From Yoonia rosea (GTDB taxonomy: Bacteria; Pseudomonadota; Alphaproteobacteria; Rhodobacterales; Rhodobacteraceae), in contig NZ_FTPR01000002.1 of the NCBI RefSeq assembly GCF_900156505.1, forward strand, positions 248,001 through 312,000: DNA of 64,000 nucleotides, written 5' to 3'. Position numbers and translations under genes: made by a program. How positions within the stretch are numbered: the first letter of the stretch is position 1; the number at the start of each line of letters is the position of its first letter. Shown here piece by piece: positions 8,755-17,654 of this stretch. The notes under the pieces are model-generated. The model did not search any database. It had not been told where the DNA came from and saw nothing but the letters and a program-made list of their open reading frames with translations.

Positions 8755-10079
8755 TCGTCGAAGGGTAGCTTGGACTTGCGGCCCATGCCTGAGTAGGCCT
8801 CAAAACCTGCATCGAGCGCCAGATCGCAAGAATAAATGTTGCGCAGGTCCGCCATGCGGGGCTGTGCCATCCGACCAGCCATCTCGCGCAGATCAAGGGC
8901 ACGAAACTCGTTCCACTCGGTCAGCATGACCACGGCATCCGCGCCATCTGTGGCCGCATAGGGATCATCGAACCATGCCACGTTCGGCAACAGCGATTCA
9001 GCTTCGCGGAACGCCTGCGGATCAACAACCCGCACATTCGCACCCCGCCCGACAAGCACAGGCACAATCGTCAGCGCGGGCGCATCGCGCATATCGTCGG
9101 TATCTGGCTTGAACGTCAGGCCCAGCACGGCAATCGTCTTGTTCTGAAGCTTGCCGTCACACAGGTCGATGATCTTTTCAATCATCAGGCGTTTGACCTC
9201 TTCGTTGACCTTGATCACCGTTTCTACGATCTGCAAAGGCGAGGAATTATCCTGCCCGATCCGCGCCAGCGCCATCGTATCCTTTGGGAAACAGGACCCG
9301 CCATAGCCCGGACCCGCCTGCAAGAACTTTGGCCCGATGCGGCTGTCAAAGCCCATGCCGTTGGCGACGTCCTTTACATCAGCACCGGTTTTCTCGCAGA
9401 GCATCGCAATCTCGTTGATGAAGGTCACTTTTGTCGCCAGAAACGCGTTGGCGGCGTATTTGATCATCTCTGCTGTTTCAAGATCTGTGGTCAGCAACGG
9501 GTAATCGCGCAGCGCAAGCGGGCGGTAGACCTCTCGCATCACCTCGCTCGCGCGCTCGGACTCAACGCCAACGACCACGCGGTCAGGGTGCATAAAGTCG
9601 TCAATCGCGGCCCCTTCGCGCAGGAATTCAGGGTTCGAGACCACATCGCAAGCCAGATCAGGGCGCACCTCTTTCAAGAGTTCCGCCACCTTGCGGTTCG
9701 TCCCGACGGGCACAGTTGATTTTATCACGATGACCGCAGGCTTGGTCAAAACCTCGGCCACTTCTTTGACAGCACCGAACACGAAACTCAGGTCCGCATG
9801 GCCATCACCACGTCTGCTGGGGGTGCCGACAGCGATGAAAACCGTATCGGCATCTTGCGTTGCGTCCCGAAGGTCATCTGTGAACGACAGCCGGTTTGCC
9901 GCCATGTTCCTCGCCATCAAACGATCGAGACCCGGCTCGAATATCGGGGTTTTGCCTGCGCGCAAAAGTGCGAGCTTATCCTGATTTTTATCGACGCAGA
10001 CCACTTCATGCCCAAAGTCCGAGAAACAGACGCCAGACACCAGACCAACATAACCGGTGCCAATCATTGCAATTTTCAT
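8751..10079 (-). CDS. ugd: UDP-glucose 6-dehydrogenase
   Basis: Oxidises UDP-glucose to UDP-glucuronate with two NAD+. The 442-residue protein has the N-terminal Rossmann GTGYVGLVSG, the central GPGYGGSCFPKDT with the catalytic Cys, and the C-terminal domain GLTFKPDTDDMRDAP. Its neighbour 51 bases upstream encodes a nucleotide-sugar epimerase, so both probably act in turn to make UDP-galacturonate for surface polysaccharide. The gene ends against creatinase in a four-base convergent overlap. Confidence 0.93.
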   Translation of the reverse strand: MKIAMIGTGYVGLVSGVCFSDFGHEVVCVDKNQDKLALLRAGKTPIFEPGLDRLMARNMAANRLSFTDDLRDATQDADTVFIAVGTPSRRGDGHADLSFVFGAVKEVAEVLTKPAVIVIKSTVPVGTNRKVAELLKEVRPDLACDVVSNPEFLREGAAIDDFMHPDRVVVGVESERASEVMREVYRPLALRDYPLLTTDLETAEMIKYAANAFLATKVTFINEIAMLCEKTGADVKDVANGMGFDSRIGPKFLQAGPGYGGSCFPKDTMALARIGQDNSSPLQIVETVIKVNEEVKRLMIEKIIDLCDGKLQNKTIAVLGLTFKPDTDDMRDAPALTIVPVLVGRGANVRVVDPQAFREAESLLPNVAWFDDPYAATDGADAVVMLTEWNEFRALDLREMAGRMAQPRMADLRNIYSCDLALDAGFEAYSGMGRKSKLPFDD

Positions 10080-10130
10080 CGTCTTCTCTCTTCTTTAGCA
10101 GTGGCGCATGTCTCTCATGAAACGCCAAAT

Positions 10131-11144
10131 TCACTTACCGTAATAGTCGCGATACCATGCAACGAAGGCGCTGACACCCTCTGCAACATCGGTTTGCGGC
10201 GCATATCCGGTCAGATGTTGCAGCAATGCATTGTCAGCAAAGGTTTCGTGCACGTCACCCTTTTGCATCTCCATGAAATTCTTTTCCAGCGGCATACCCA
10301 ATGCATCCTCAATCGCGGCAATGAAATCCATCAAGGGCACCTTGGTCCCGTTGCCGATATTGACCACGCGGAAAGGTGCAGCGGGGCTGAGGCTATCGCC
10401 CTCGGCAATATCATCTGGGGTGGCAGGTTCGACAGGCGGCGTATCAACCAAGAGCCGGATACCGCGCACAAGATCAGTCACATAGGTGAAATCACGCGCC
10501 ATTTCGCCGTTATTATAGACGTCGATGGCCTCACCATCCAAACCTGCTTTGACAAACTTGAAGAGCGCCAGATCGGGCCGCCCCCAAGGCCCATAAACAG
10601 TGAAAAACCGGAACATCGTGGTCGGGATCTTCCACAGATGGGCATAGGCGTGGCCCATATGCTCATTCGCGCGCTTGCTGGCGGCATAGATCGTCAGTGG
10701 CGTATCAGTGCGCTGCAATTCATTGAACGGCATATCGGTGTTGGCCCCGTAAACCGATGAGGTCGAGGCCATCAGCAAGTGTTCAACCTGATGGATGCGT
10801 GCACATTCGGTCACGTTGAACGTGCCCATAACATTCGTTTCCATATAGGATCGCGGGTTTTCGAGCGAATAGCGCACACCGGCCTGTCCTGCGAGATGGA
10901 CGATGATATCCGGCTTGGCTTCATCACAGGTTTTGGCCAGAAGATCATAGTCTTCCAGCCGCCCCTCAACACATGAGAAATGCGGATTTTGCAGCAGGAT
11001 CTGGTGACGGCGGCGTTTGAGCTGCACGTCATAATAGTCAGTCATGCCGTCATAGCCAACGACACGGAACCCTTCATCCAGCAACAGCTGCGCAAGGTGA
11101 AAGCCGATAAATCCGGCCGTTCCCGTGATAAAGACAGTGCGCAT
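10131..11144 (-). CDS. NAD-dependent epimerase, UDP-glucuronate 4-epimerase-like
   Basis: A short-chain dehydrogenase/reductase-type sugar-nucleotide epimerase of 337 residues. The N-terminus has the Rossmann motif GTAGFIGFHLAQLL, the catalytic pair is in YAASKRANE, and RFFTVYGPWGRPDLALFKF is typical of UDP-glucuronate epimerases (LpsL/GAE group). It likely converts UDP-glucuronate from Ugd into UDP-galacturonate. It is transcribed toward ugd with a 51-base gap, hence one operon. The exact sugar is inferred from context and from the family. Confidence 0.88.
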   Translation of the reverse strand: MRTVFITGTAGFIGFHLAQLLLDEGFRVVGYDGMTDYYDVQLKRRRHQILLQNPHFSCVEGRLEDYDLLAKTCDEAKPDIIVHLAGQAGVRYSLENPRSYMETNVMGTFNVTECARIHQVEHLLMASTSSVYGANTDMPFNELQRTDTPLTIYAASKRANEHMGHAYAHLWKIPTTMFRFFTVYGPWGRPDLALFKFVKAGLDGEAIDVYNNGEMARDFTYVTDLVRGIRLLVDTPPVEPATPDDIAEGDSLSPAAPFRVVNIGNGTKVPLMDFIAAIEDALGMPLEKNFMEMQKGDVHETFADNALLQHLTGYAPQTDVAEGVSAFVAWYRDYYGK

Positions 11145-11157
11145 GAATGAAACCTTG

Positions 11158-11187
11158 ATGAAAACGGCTGCTTGGTGCCGTTTTCAT
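11158..11187 (-). terminator. Hairpin downstream of BASS transporter gene
   Basis: An 11-base-pair inverted repeat (ATGAAAACGGC with GCCGTTTTCAT, eight-base loop) lies between the transporter stop and the epimerase start. The T-run is inside the arm and none follows, so its termination strength is uncertain. Confidence 0.6.
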
Positions 11188-11213
11188 GCAATGCAAGGTT
11201 CAGGTCAATGCAG

Positions 11214-12095
11214 CTAGAGCAAACCGTTGGGCAAAGGTTGCTCGTTCGCCGTGTTCACGCGACGGAACCACAGCGTCACCATTGTCGAGGTGATCACGAT
11301 GAACAGTGAATAGAGCACCGGCACGGCCATGATTGCTTGCTGCTCTGTCGCAGGAAATGTGAAGGCGATGATCGCAATCGCAAGCGGACCGTTCTGGATA
11401 CCTGTCTCAAGCGCCACCGTGCGCGCATTCCGCGGATGCAACCGCAACAGGATCGAGAACCCGTAGCCCAGCGCAAAACCAAAGAGGCCCAGCACGATGG
11501 ACCCGAAATACGTGGCCCATGTCGTCGTGAGCAGGAACTCCCAGTTGCGGGGAATCCACGATACGATCAGGAACAGAATGAAAAAGATCGCCAGCATCGA
11601 CCCCATAAATTCGGTTACAGCGCCCACGTTGGCGTTCAGTTTGCGCAGGACCATCCCGATAGCGACAGGCACCAGAAGAAGCACCAGTGTCGCAATGATG
11701 TTTTCGCGCGGAATATCCAGATCAAGCGCGCCAGCATACAGCACCAGCACCAGCGGGATCAGCAGAACGCCAAAGACCGTGGATGTAACCGTCATCAGCA
11801 CCGACAGCGCGAGATTACCCTTCGAGAAGTAGGTAAAGATGTTCGAGGTCGTGCCGCCCGGCATGCAGGCCATGATCAGGATACCGATCTTGATCGTATC
11901 CGAAACGGGCAAAGTTGTCGCGAGAATAAAGCCGATCAACGGCATAAAGCCGTATTGCGACACAACGCCGATCATCAATCCGTAGGGTCGCTTCAATGCC
12001 AGCGTAAAATCGCGCGGGGTCAGCGATGCACCCATGCCCAGCATGATCACGAAAATCATCAACGCCAGAATGGCTTGTTCGAGTGGTCCAACCAT
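11214..12095 (-). CDS. Bile acid:sodium symporter (BASS) family transporter
   Basis: A polytopic membrane protein of 293 residues, eight to ten predicted segments, matching the BASS/SBF family: MACMPGGTTSNIFTYFSKGNLALSV contains the family's GG-SN-x-ALS signature, and ETGIQNGPLAIAII is the second broken-helix motif. Members import organic anions with sodium. The start ATG shares one base with the stop of the acyl-CoA ligase gene (TAATG), so the two are translated from one message. A carboxylate brought in could be the ligase substrate, but this is inference. Confidence 0.85.
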   Translation of the reverse strand: MVGPLEQAILALMIFVIMLGMGASLTPRDFTLALKRPYGLMIGVVSQYGFMPLIGFILATTLPVSDTIKIGILIMACMPGGTTSNIFTYFSKGNLALSVLMTVTSTVFGVLLIPLVLVLYAGALDLDIPRENIIATLVLLLVPVAIGMVLRKLNANVGAVTEFMGSMLAIFFILFLIVSWIPRNWEFLLTTTWATYFGSIVLGLFGFALGYGFSILLRLHPRNARTVALETGIQNGPLAIAIIAFTFPATEQQAIMAVPVLYSLFIVITSTMVTLWFRRVNTANEQPLPNGLL

Positions 12096-13816
12096 TATGC
12101 GTTCTCCACTTTAGCTTGTTCTTCGGCGCGCAGGTCCTTGCGCAGGATTTTCCCGACGTTCGATTTTGGCAGTTCGTCACGGAATTCCACCGCCTTGGGC
12201 ACTTTGTACGCAGTCAGATGTTCCTTGCAGTAGGCGCGCACGGCATCTTTGGTCAGCGTTTCATCACGCTTGACGATAAAGGCCTTCACAGCTTCGCCGG
12301 ATGCACCATCAGGCACGCCGATCACCGCGACTTCTTCGATACCCGGATGGGCCGCCAGCGTGTCCTCAATCTCGTTCGGATAAACATTGAAGCCCGAGAC
12401 AAGGATCATATCCTTCTTGCGGTCGACGATACGGAAATACCCGTCATCGTCCATCACGCCGATATCGCCGGTTAACAGCCAGCCGTTCTGAATGGTCTGG
12501 GCGGTCTCTTCGGGCTTTTTCCAATAGCCCTTCATGATCTGAGGACCGCGGGCAATCAGTTCGCCCGGCGCGCCTTGCGGCACATCAACACCGTCCTCGT
12601 CCACACATTTCAGCTCGGTCGAGGGCAAAGGCACACCGATCGAGTTCACGCGGCTTTTGCCAAAAGGGTTAAACGTCAGGATCGGCGAGGATTCAGTTAG
12701 CCCATATCCTTCCAGCAAGGGTTTGCCGGTCAGCTTTTCCCATCGCTCAGCCACAACCCCCTGCGTTGCCATGCCGCCAGCAGATGCAAATTTCAGGTGC
12801 TTGGGTGGTGTATCGAGAAACCAGACTTCCCCTGTCAGACCGTTAAACAACGTATTCACGCCGCTCAGCCATGTGATCTTGTAGTTCTCGAACGCGCGTT
12901 TGAGGTTGCTGAGCGGGCGGGGGTTTGGAATCAGAATGTTATGCGCGCCCTGCGAAAACATACCCAGAAAATTCACGGTAAAGGCAAAGACGTGATAAAG
13001 CGGCAGCGCCGTCAGGGCCACTTCGCGGCCCTTTTCGAACTGCTCAATCAGCTCCATCGTCTGTTCCATATTCATCAGAATATTGCTGTGGGTCAGCATC
13101 GCGCCCTTGGACACACCGGTGGTGCCACCTGTGTACTGCAGGCATGCGACATCATCAGGGTCGATTGTCTGACGATAGCTTTCCAGCGCATTGTGTGTCT
13201 GCGCGTGTTTGGCGCGGCCTGCCTTCACGGCCTCTGGCAGCCGGATGTGGGGGATCGTGATCGGGGTAATCGTCTTGTCCCAGTACTTTTGGACCAGACC
13301 CACGATACCGCGGGGCATTGCCGGAAAGTACTCGGCCACGCGGGTCACGATGACATTCGGGATCGGGTGGCCCTGCATCGCTTCGACCAGCTTGTCGGCG
13401 AACATATCGACCACGATGATGGCAGACGGTTCGGCATCAGCGAACTGTTTTGCCATTTCCTCGGGCGTATAGAGGGGGTTCACGTTGACCAGAATACACC
13501 CGGCCTTGAAAACCGCCATGGCCGCAATCGGATAGGCGAGGCAGTTGGGCACCTGAATGGCAACGCGGTCACCGGTGTCCAGACCCGCGATTTCGCGCAG
13601 GTAAACCGCCAGCGCATCGGACATTTCATCCGCTTGACGGTAGCTTAACGTGCCATTCATGCCGTTGGGCAGACAGGTCGTAAATGCGGGTTGGTCGCCA
13701 TAAAGCGCGGCAGTCGCGCTGATGAAATCACCGATTGTTCGAAATTCGGGCGCGTCGATCGTCTTGCGGACGGACGAGCCGTAAAAGGCCGTCCATGGGC
13801 GTGTCTGGTCTGTCAC
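12095..13816 (-). CDS. fadD: Long-chain acyl-CoA synthetase (FadD-like)
   Basis: An AMP-forming acyl-CoA ligase of 573 residues. It has the P-loop YTGGTTGVSKGAMLTH, the adenine-site region GYGLTESSP, TGDIGVMDDDGYFRIVDRKKDMI and the C-terminal catalytic Lys region around GKILRKDLR. It activates fatty or related carboxylic acids to CoA thioesters in the cytosol. It is the first gene of a two-gene unit with the BASS transporter. Several acyl-CoA ligases in this group act on aromatic or medium-chain acids, so chain length is open. Confidence 0.88.
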   Translation of the reverse strand: MTDQTRPWTAFYGSSVRKTIDAPEFRTIGDFISATAALYGDQPAFTTCLPNGMNGTLSYRQADEMSDALAVYLREIAGLDTGDRVAIQVPNCLAYPIAAMAVFKAGCILVNVNPLYTPEEMAKQFADAEPSAIIVVDMFADKLVEAMQGHPIPNVIVTRVAEYFPAMPRGIVGLVQKYWDKTITPITIPHIRLPEAVKAGRAKHAQTHNALESYRQTIDPDDVACLQYTGGTTGVSKGAMLTHSNILMNMEQTMELIEQFEKGREVALTALPLYHVFAFTVNFLGMFSQGAHNILIPNPRPLSNLKRAFENYKITWLSGVNTLFNGLTGEVWFLDTPPKHLKFASAGGMATQGVVAERWEKLTGKPLLEGYGLTESSPILTFNPFGKSRVNSIGVPLPSTELKCVDEDGVDVPQGAPGELIARGPQIMKGYWKKPEETAQTIQNGWLLTGDIGVMDDDGYFRIVDRKKDMILVSGFNVYPNEIEDTLAAHPGIEEVAVIGVPDGASGEAVKAFIVKRDETLTKDAVRAYCKEHLTAYKVPKAVEFRDELPKSNVGKILRKDLRAEEQAKVENA

Positions 13817-13926
13817 TGGCTTCCTCCCAAAAGCGTTCGGGAGAGATTATCCTGTCCTGCGATTTTGTGAAGCAAAAGCAGTGGCTGCGGGGTATTTAAC
13901 CCTGCGTCGAATGCGCTCAGCCCGCA

Positions 13927-14550
13927 CTAAAGTACTAATTCGCAGGTACGGCTGTTGGATTGCACATGTTTCGCATTGAGCAAATCGTTTTCGCCAACCT
14001 TGAAACGCGCCTCTGTTTCAGAGAATCCTTCATCGAACCAGCGTTGCATCAAACGGCGTTCAAGTTCCACGATTGGTGCGTCTATCCAGATGGAGCTGGT
14101 CCAGAATTGCGCCAACTGGTCCCAAGGGGCGCCATCAAGCATGAGGTAATTGCCCTCAAACAGCACATACTCCACATCTTTTGAAAGGACCGCCGCACCG
14201 GCAATCGCGATGTCCCGCGACCGGTCAAAGACAGGATACACAATGTCCGCCCCGTCATGTGCAATCCGCTGCACGAGATTGCAAAATCCCGCGCCATCAA
14301 AGGTTTCTGGCGCACCTTTCCGCGCCCGCAATCCGCGCGCATCCAAGATTGCGTTATCCAGATGAAATCCGTCCATCGGCACCACCGCAGACGTTTTGCC
14401 TTGTGCACCCAAGAGATGGTGCAAGACTGCTGCGACGGTGGATTTCCCCGAACCGGGCGGCCCTGCAATCGCGATCAGTTTGCGCCCGTCAGGCAGGCGC
14501 AAAACATGCTCGAGCGCCTGCTTCGCAAGTGTCTCAGGCGGCAATTTCAT
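13927..14550 (-). CDS. frcK: P-loop kinase of the fructose operon (FrcK-like)
   Basis: A 207-residue P-loop kinase of the uridine kinase/pantothenate kinase fold: Walker A GPPGSGKST near residue 30, then PMDGFHLDN and a D-rich Walker B region ending FEGNYLML. FrcK is the fourth member of the frcBCAK fructose-uptake operon described in Sinorhizobium; its exact substrate (sugar or nucleoside) is not known to me. It overlaps the end of frcA by 17 bases and is the last gene of the operon. Confidence 0.8.
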   Translation of the reverse strand: MKLPPETLAKQALEHVLRLPDGRKLIAIAGPPGSGKSTVAAVLHHLLGAQGKTSAVVPMDGFHLDNAILDARGLRARKGAPETFDGAGFCNLVQRIAHDGADIVYPVFDRSRDIAIAGAAVLSKDVEYVLFEGNYLMLDGAPWDQLAQFWTSSIWIDAPIVELERRLMQRWFDEGFSETEARFKVGENDLLNAKHVQSNSRTCELVL

Positions 14551-15304
14551 CGGGCGTCATTGCTCCGGTCATCAACGCGACAGCATCGGACATTGAAACC
14601 TCGGATGGCTTTACCACACACAGGCGTTTGCCAAGGCGATGGATATGGATGCGATCCGCGACCTCGAATACATGCGGCATGTTGTGACTGATCAGGATGA
14701 TCGGAATGCCACGCGCCTTCACGTCCTTGATCAGCTCAAGCACCTTGCGGCTTTCTTTCACGCCCAGGGCAGCCGTCGGTTCATCCAGAATGATCACCTT
14801 GGATCCAAACGCGGCGGCACGCGCCACGGCGACACCTTGGCGCTGGCCACCAGACAGTGTTTCAACCGCCTGATTGATATTCTGGATCGTCATCAGGCCC
14901 AGTTCCGAAAGCTTTTCGCGGGCGATTTTCTCCATACGGGGCCGGTCAAGCTGGCGCAGCCATTTGCCCATAAACCCCGGTTTGCGCAATTCGCGCCCCA
15001 TGAACATATTATCCGCAATGGACAGGGCAGGTGACATCGCAAGCGTCTGATAGACGGTCTCGACGCCTTCCTCGCGCGCTTCGGTGGGTGAATTGAACTG
15101 CACCTTCCGGCCATCCAGGAACACTTCGCCCTCATCAGGGACCACTGCGCCCGATACGGATTTGATCAGTGATGATTTCCCCGCGCCGTTATCGCCAATC
15201 ACCGCAAGGATTTCACCCGGGTAGAGATCGAAATCGCAATGGTCCAATGCGGTGACCTTGCCATAGCGTTTGACAAGCCCGCGTCCTTTTAAAACCGGTT
15301 CCAT
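14534..15304 (-). CDS. frcA: Fructose-type ABC transporter ATPase
   Basis: A single-domain ABC ATPase of 256 residues: Walker A GDNGAGKSS, signature LSGGQRQG, Walker B VIILDEPTAALG. Its length fits FrcA, unlike the double-ATPase RbsA/XylG subunits of most sugar importers. The start is ATG 15304, sharing one base with the permease stop (TAATG); a longer upstream frame runs into frcC and is not used. It energises uptake through FrcC. Confidence 0.88.
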   Translation of the reverse strand: MEPVLKGRGLVKRYGKVTALDHCDFDLYPGEILAVIGDNGAGKSSLIKSVSGAVVPDEGEVFLDGRKVQFNSPTEAREEGVETVYQTLAMSPALSIADNMFMGRELRKPGFMGKWLRQLDRPRMEKIAREKLSELGLMTIQNINQAVETLSGGQRQGVAVARAAAFGSKVIILDEPTAALGVKESRKVLELIKDVKARGIPIILISHNMPHVFEVADRIHIHRLGKRLCVVKPSEVSMSDAVALMTGAMTPDEIAA

Positions 15305-16392
15305 TATGCCGATACCCTTCTGATCCATTGGTCCACGGTGACAGCGCCAATGATCAGCGCGCCGATAAGAAGATAGGTCCACTGCGCGTCTGCCCCCGCA
15401 AGGCGCAGGCCAAGCGTAAAGACACCCACAATCAGCGCACCAAAGAGCGGCCCAAGGATCGATCCGCGCCCCCCGAAGAGCGAGATGCCACCGATCACAA
15501 CGGCCGTGATGCTCTCAATATTCAAAAGCTGACCCGATGTCGGGCTGACAGACCCGATCCGGCCAATCAGCGCCCAGCCTGCAATCGCGCAGATGAAACC
15601 GGTGACGGCATAGACCGAAATCAGCGTATAGCGGACGTTCACACCAGATAGCTGCGCTGCCTCGGGATCATCACCCACGGCATAGACATGGCGGCCCCAA
15701 GCCGTTTGGCTGAGCACATAAGTCAGCACGGCGAAAATAAGGATCATGGCAATCACACCATAGGTAAAGGTAGCGCCGCCGCTGCCATTTGCATCCGCGC
15801 CGACTTTGAAAGTCGTACCAAGGAACTGGAGCAAGGGCGCATCAGCCTCGATATCCTGACTGCGGATCGTCTCGTTCGCGGAATAAAGGAAATTGGCCGC
15901 CAAGACGATCTGCCACATCCCCAATGTTACAATAAAGGGCGGTAGCTTCATCACCGCAACAAGCCATCCGTTGATCGTGCCGATCAACGTGCCGAACGCA
16001 AGGCCGATGACAATCGCGGCCTCAACCGGAATGCCGTAGCGAAAGGTGAACTGCCCCATGATCACGCTCGACAAAACAGCGATTGCGCCGACGCTCAAGT
16101 CGATACCTGCCGTGAGGATGATCAGAGATTGCGCAGCCGCGACGATGCCGACGATCTGCACCTGTTGCAAAATCAGCGTCAGTGCGAAGGGCGAAAAGAA
16201 TGTTGAACCCAAGAGCAACCCGAACACTGCAATTGAAGCGACAAGCACAAACAACGGCACCAGCGCAGGATTGACGTGCAGCAAGTGCTGTAAATTGTGC
16301 ATGAACCCTTTGCGGTTATCTACGAAGGCGGCAACTGTTTCAGTGCGCTCCGTTTTGACAACAGATTCATAGTTATCGGAATCGTTTGGCAT
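15304..16392 (-). CDS. frcC: Fructose-type ABC transporter permease
   Basis: A 362-residue inner-membrane permease of the ribose/fructose (BPD_transp_2) family, with about ten membrane segments. The LTAGIDLSVGAIAVLSSVIMG motif is diagnostic for sugar permeases, as is LSGVNVRYTLISVYAVTGF. ATG 16392 follows GGGAG; a TTG four codons upstream is less likely. It lies between the binding protein (a 104-base gap holding a strong hairpin) and the ATPase. Confidence 0.9.
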   Translation of the reverse strand: MPNDSDNYESVVKTERTETVAAFVDNRKGFMHNLQHLLHVNPALVPLFVLVASIAVFGLLLGSTFFSPFALTLILQQVQIVGIVAAAQSLIILTAGIDLSVGAIAVLSSVIMGQFTFRYGIPVEAAIVIGLAFGTLIGTINGWLVAVMKLPPFIVTLGMWQIVLAANFLYSANETIRSQDIEADAPLLQFLGTTFKVGADANGSGGATFTYGVIAMILIFAVLTYVLSQTAWGRHVYAVGDDPEAAQLSGVNVRYTLISVYAVTGFICAIAGWALIGRIGSVSPTSGQLLNIESITAVVIGGISLFGGRGSILGPLFGALIVGVFTLGLRLAGADAQWTYLLIGALIIGAVTVDQWIRRVSA

Positions 16393-16442
16393 TATGCTCC
16401 CCAACGTGGCAACGGCGTGAACGGCGAATTCAGCTTCTTAGA

Positions 16443-16469
16443 GAAAAGGGCAAACACGTTGCCCTTTTC
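16443..16469 (-). terminator. Hairpin between frcB and frcC
   Basis: An 11-base-pair stem (GAAAAGGGCAA with TTGCCCTTTTC, five-base loop) just after the binding-protein gene. It probably limits read-through into frcCAK or shields the frcB message. Confidence 0.75.
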
Positions 16470-16496
16470 AAAGTTTAACAAAGACGTGTCAGGGTT

Positions 16497-17525
16497 TTAA
16501 CCCCAGCAAAGCTCCATGCCTTCGGCAACCGAGATGCTGTCAACGCCTTCTGCTGGCTGGTCGGTGACCAGAGCAACGCCGGTGTCAAAGAAGTTCTTGC
16601 CCGGTGTGTTTTCAGGCAATGTGCCATCGGCTGCATATGCTGCAATCGCTTCGATCCCTTTGGACGCCATCAACAGTGGATACTGCTGCGATGTCGCACC
16701 GATCACACCATCAGCGATGTTCTGCACACCCGGGCAGCCACCGTCGACAGACACGATCAGCACGTCGTTTTCACGACCGATAGAACGCAGCGCTTCATAG
16801 GCACCAGCTGCGGCCGGTTCATTGATGGTGTAGACAACGTTGATCATCGGATCGACAGCGAGAAGGTTTTCCATCGCACGACGGCCGCCTTCTTCGTTCC
16901 CTGCGGTGACGTCGTTGCCAACGATGCGCGGGTCGGTTTCATCGCCCCATCTGTTCGGGTCGCCGAGATCAATACCAAAGCCCTGCAAGAAGCCTTGGTC
17001 GCGCAGAACGCCAACAGTTGGCTGGCTGACAGCAAGGTCAAGCATCGCGATTTTCGCGTTTGCGGCTTCATCACCAAGTGTTGCGGCTGCCCACTGGCCG
17101 ATCAACTCACCCGCAAGGAAGTTGTCGGTCGCGAATGTCGCGTCGGCGGCATCAATCGGATCAAGCGGTGTATCGAGCGCGATAACCAACAGACCTGCTT
17201 CACGGGCCTGCGTGACCGCACCAACGATGGATGATGTGTCGGACGCTGTCAGCAGAATACCGGATGCACCGTTTGCAATGCAGGTCTCGATCGCAGCAAC
17301 CTGTGTTTCGTGGTCACCGTCAACACGCCCTGCAAAAGAGCTCAGCGTCATGCCCGCAGCTTCGGCAGCAGCCTCGGCACCTTCGCGCATCTTCACGAAG
17401 AAAGGGTTGGTGTCTGTCTTTGTAATCAAGCAAGCGGATGGTCCGTGTGCGTCGGCAAAAGCTGCGCCACTGCTCGCAATAGCAATTGCACCACCCAAAA
17501 GGGCTGTCTTTGTAGATTTAAACAT
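16497..17525 (-). CDS. frcB: Fructose-type ABC transporter binding protein
   Basis: A 342-residue periplasmic sugar-binding protein of the ribose/LacI-like fold. The signal peptide spans about residues 1-24 ([16 protein letters not shown]). The mature protein starts [21 protein letters not shown], and [14 protein letters not shown] is typical of FrcB. GGGAGGA lies before the ATG. It heads the leftward frcBCAK operon, divergent from a ROK repressor that should respond to the imported sugar. Fructose is the expected ligand; mannose or ribose also bind some members. Confidence 0.9.
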   Translation of the reverse strand: MFKSTKTALLGGAIAIASSGAAFADAHGPSACLITKTDTNPFFVKMREGAEAAAEAAGMTLSSFAGRVDGDHETQVAAIETCIANGASGILLTASDTSSIVGAVTQAREAGLLVIALDTPLDPIDAADATFATDNFLAGELIGQWAAATLGDEAANAKIAMLDLAVSQPTVGVLRDQGFLQGFGIDLGDPNRWGDETDPRIVGNDVTAGNEEGGRRAMENLLAVDPMINVVYTINEPAAAGAYEALRSIGRENDVLIVSVDGGCPGVQNIADGVIGATSQQYPLLMASKGIEAIAAYAADGTLPENTPGKNFFDTGVALVTDQPAEGVDSISVAEGMELCWG

Positions 17526-17584
17526 AATGGTCCTCCCATGACCTTTTTAGTCGTTCCCGTGAGACGAGAAACTGAAGCTTTTCC

Positions 17585-17620
17585 GACAGACTGTCAATAA
17601 CTAACTTCCAGAGAGTTATT
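17585..17620. promoter_or_regulatory. Candidate ROK-regulator operator region
   Basis: The 129-base frcB/ROK divergent spacer holds two adjacent inverted repeats. The first is GACAG-A-CTGTC at 17585-17595. The second is AATAACT at 17596-17602 with AGTTATT at 17614-17620, spaced by 11 bases. AT-rich dyads of the second kind are usual for ROK repressors such as NagC and XylR. TTGACAG on the minus strand lies at the junction of the two and could be a -35 for frcB. Confidence 0.5.
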
Positions 17621-17654
17621 TAATATGCTATTGCTTGGCGAAACCAAAGAATAG

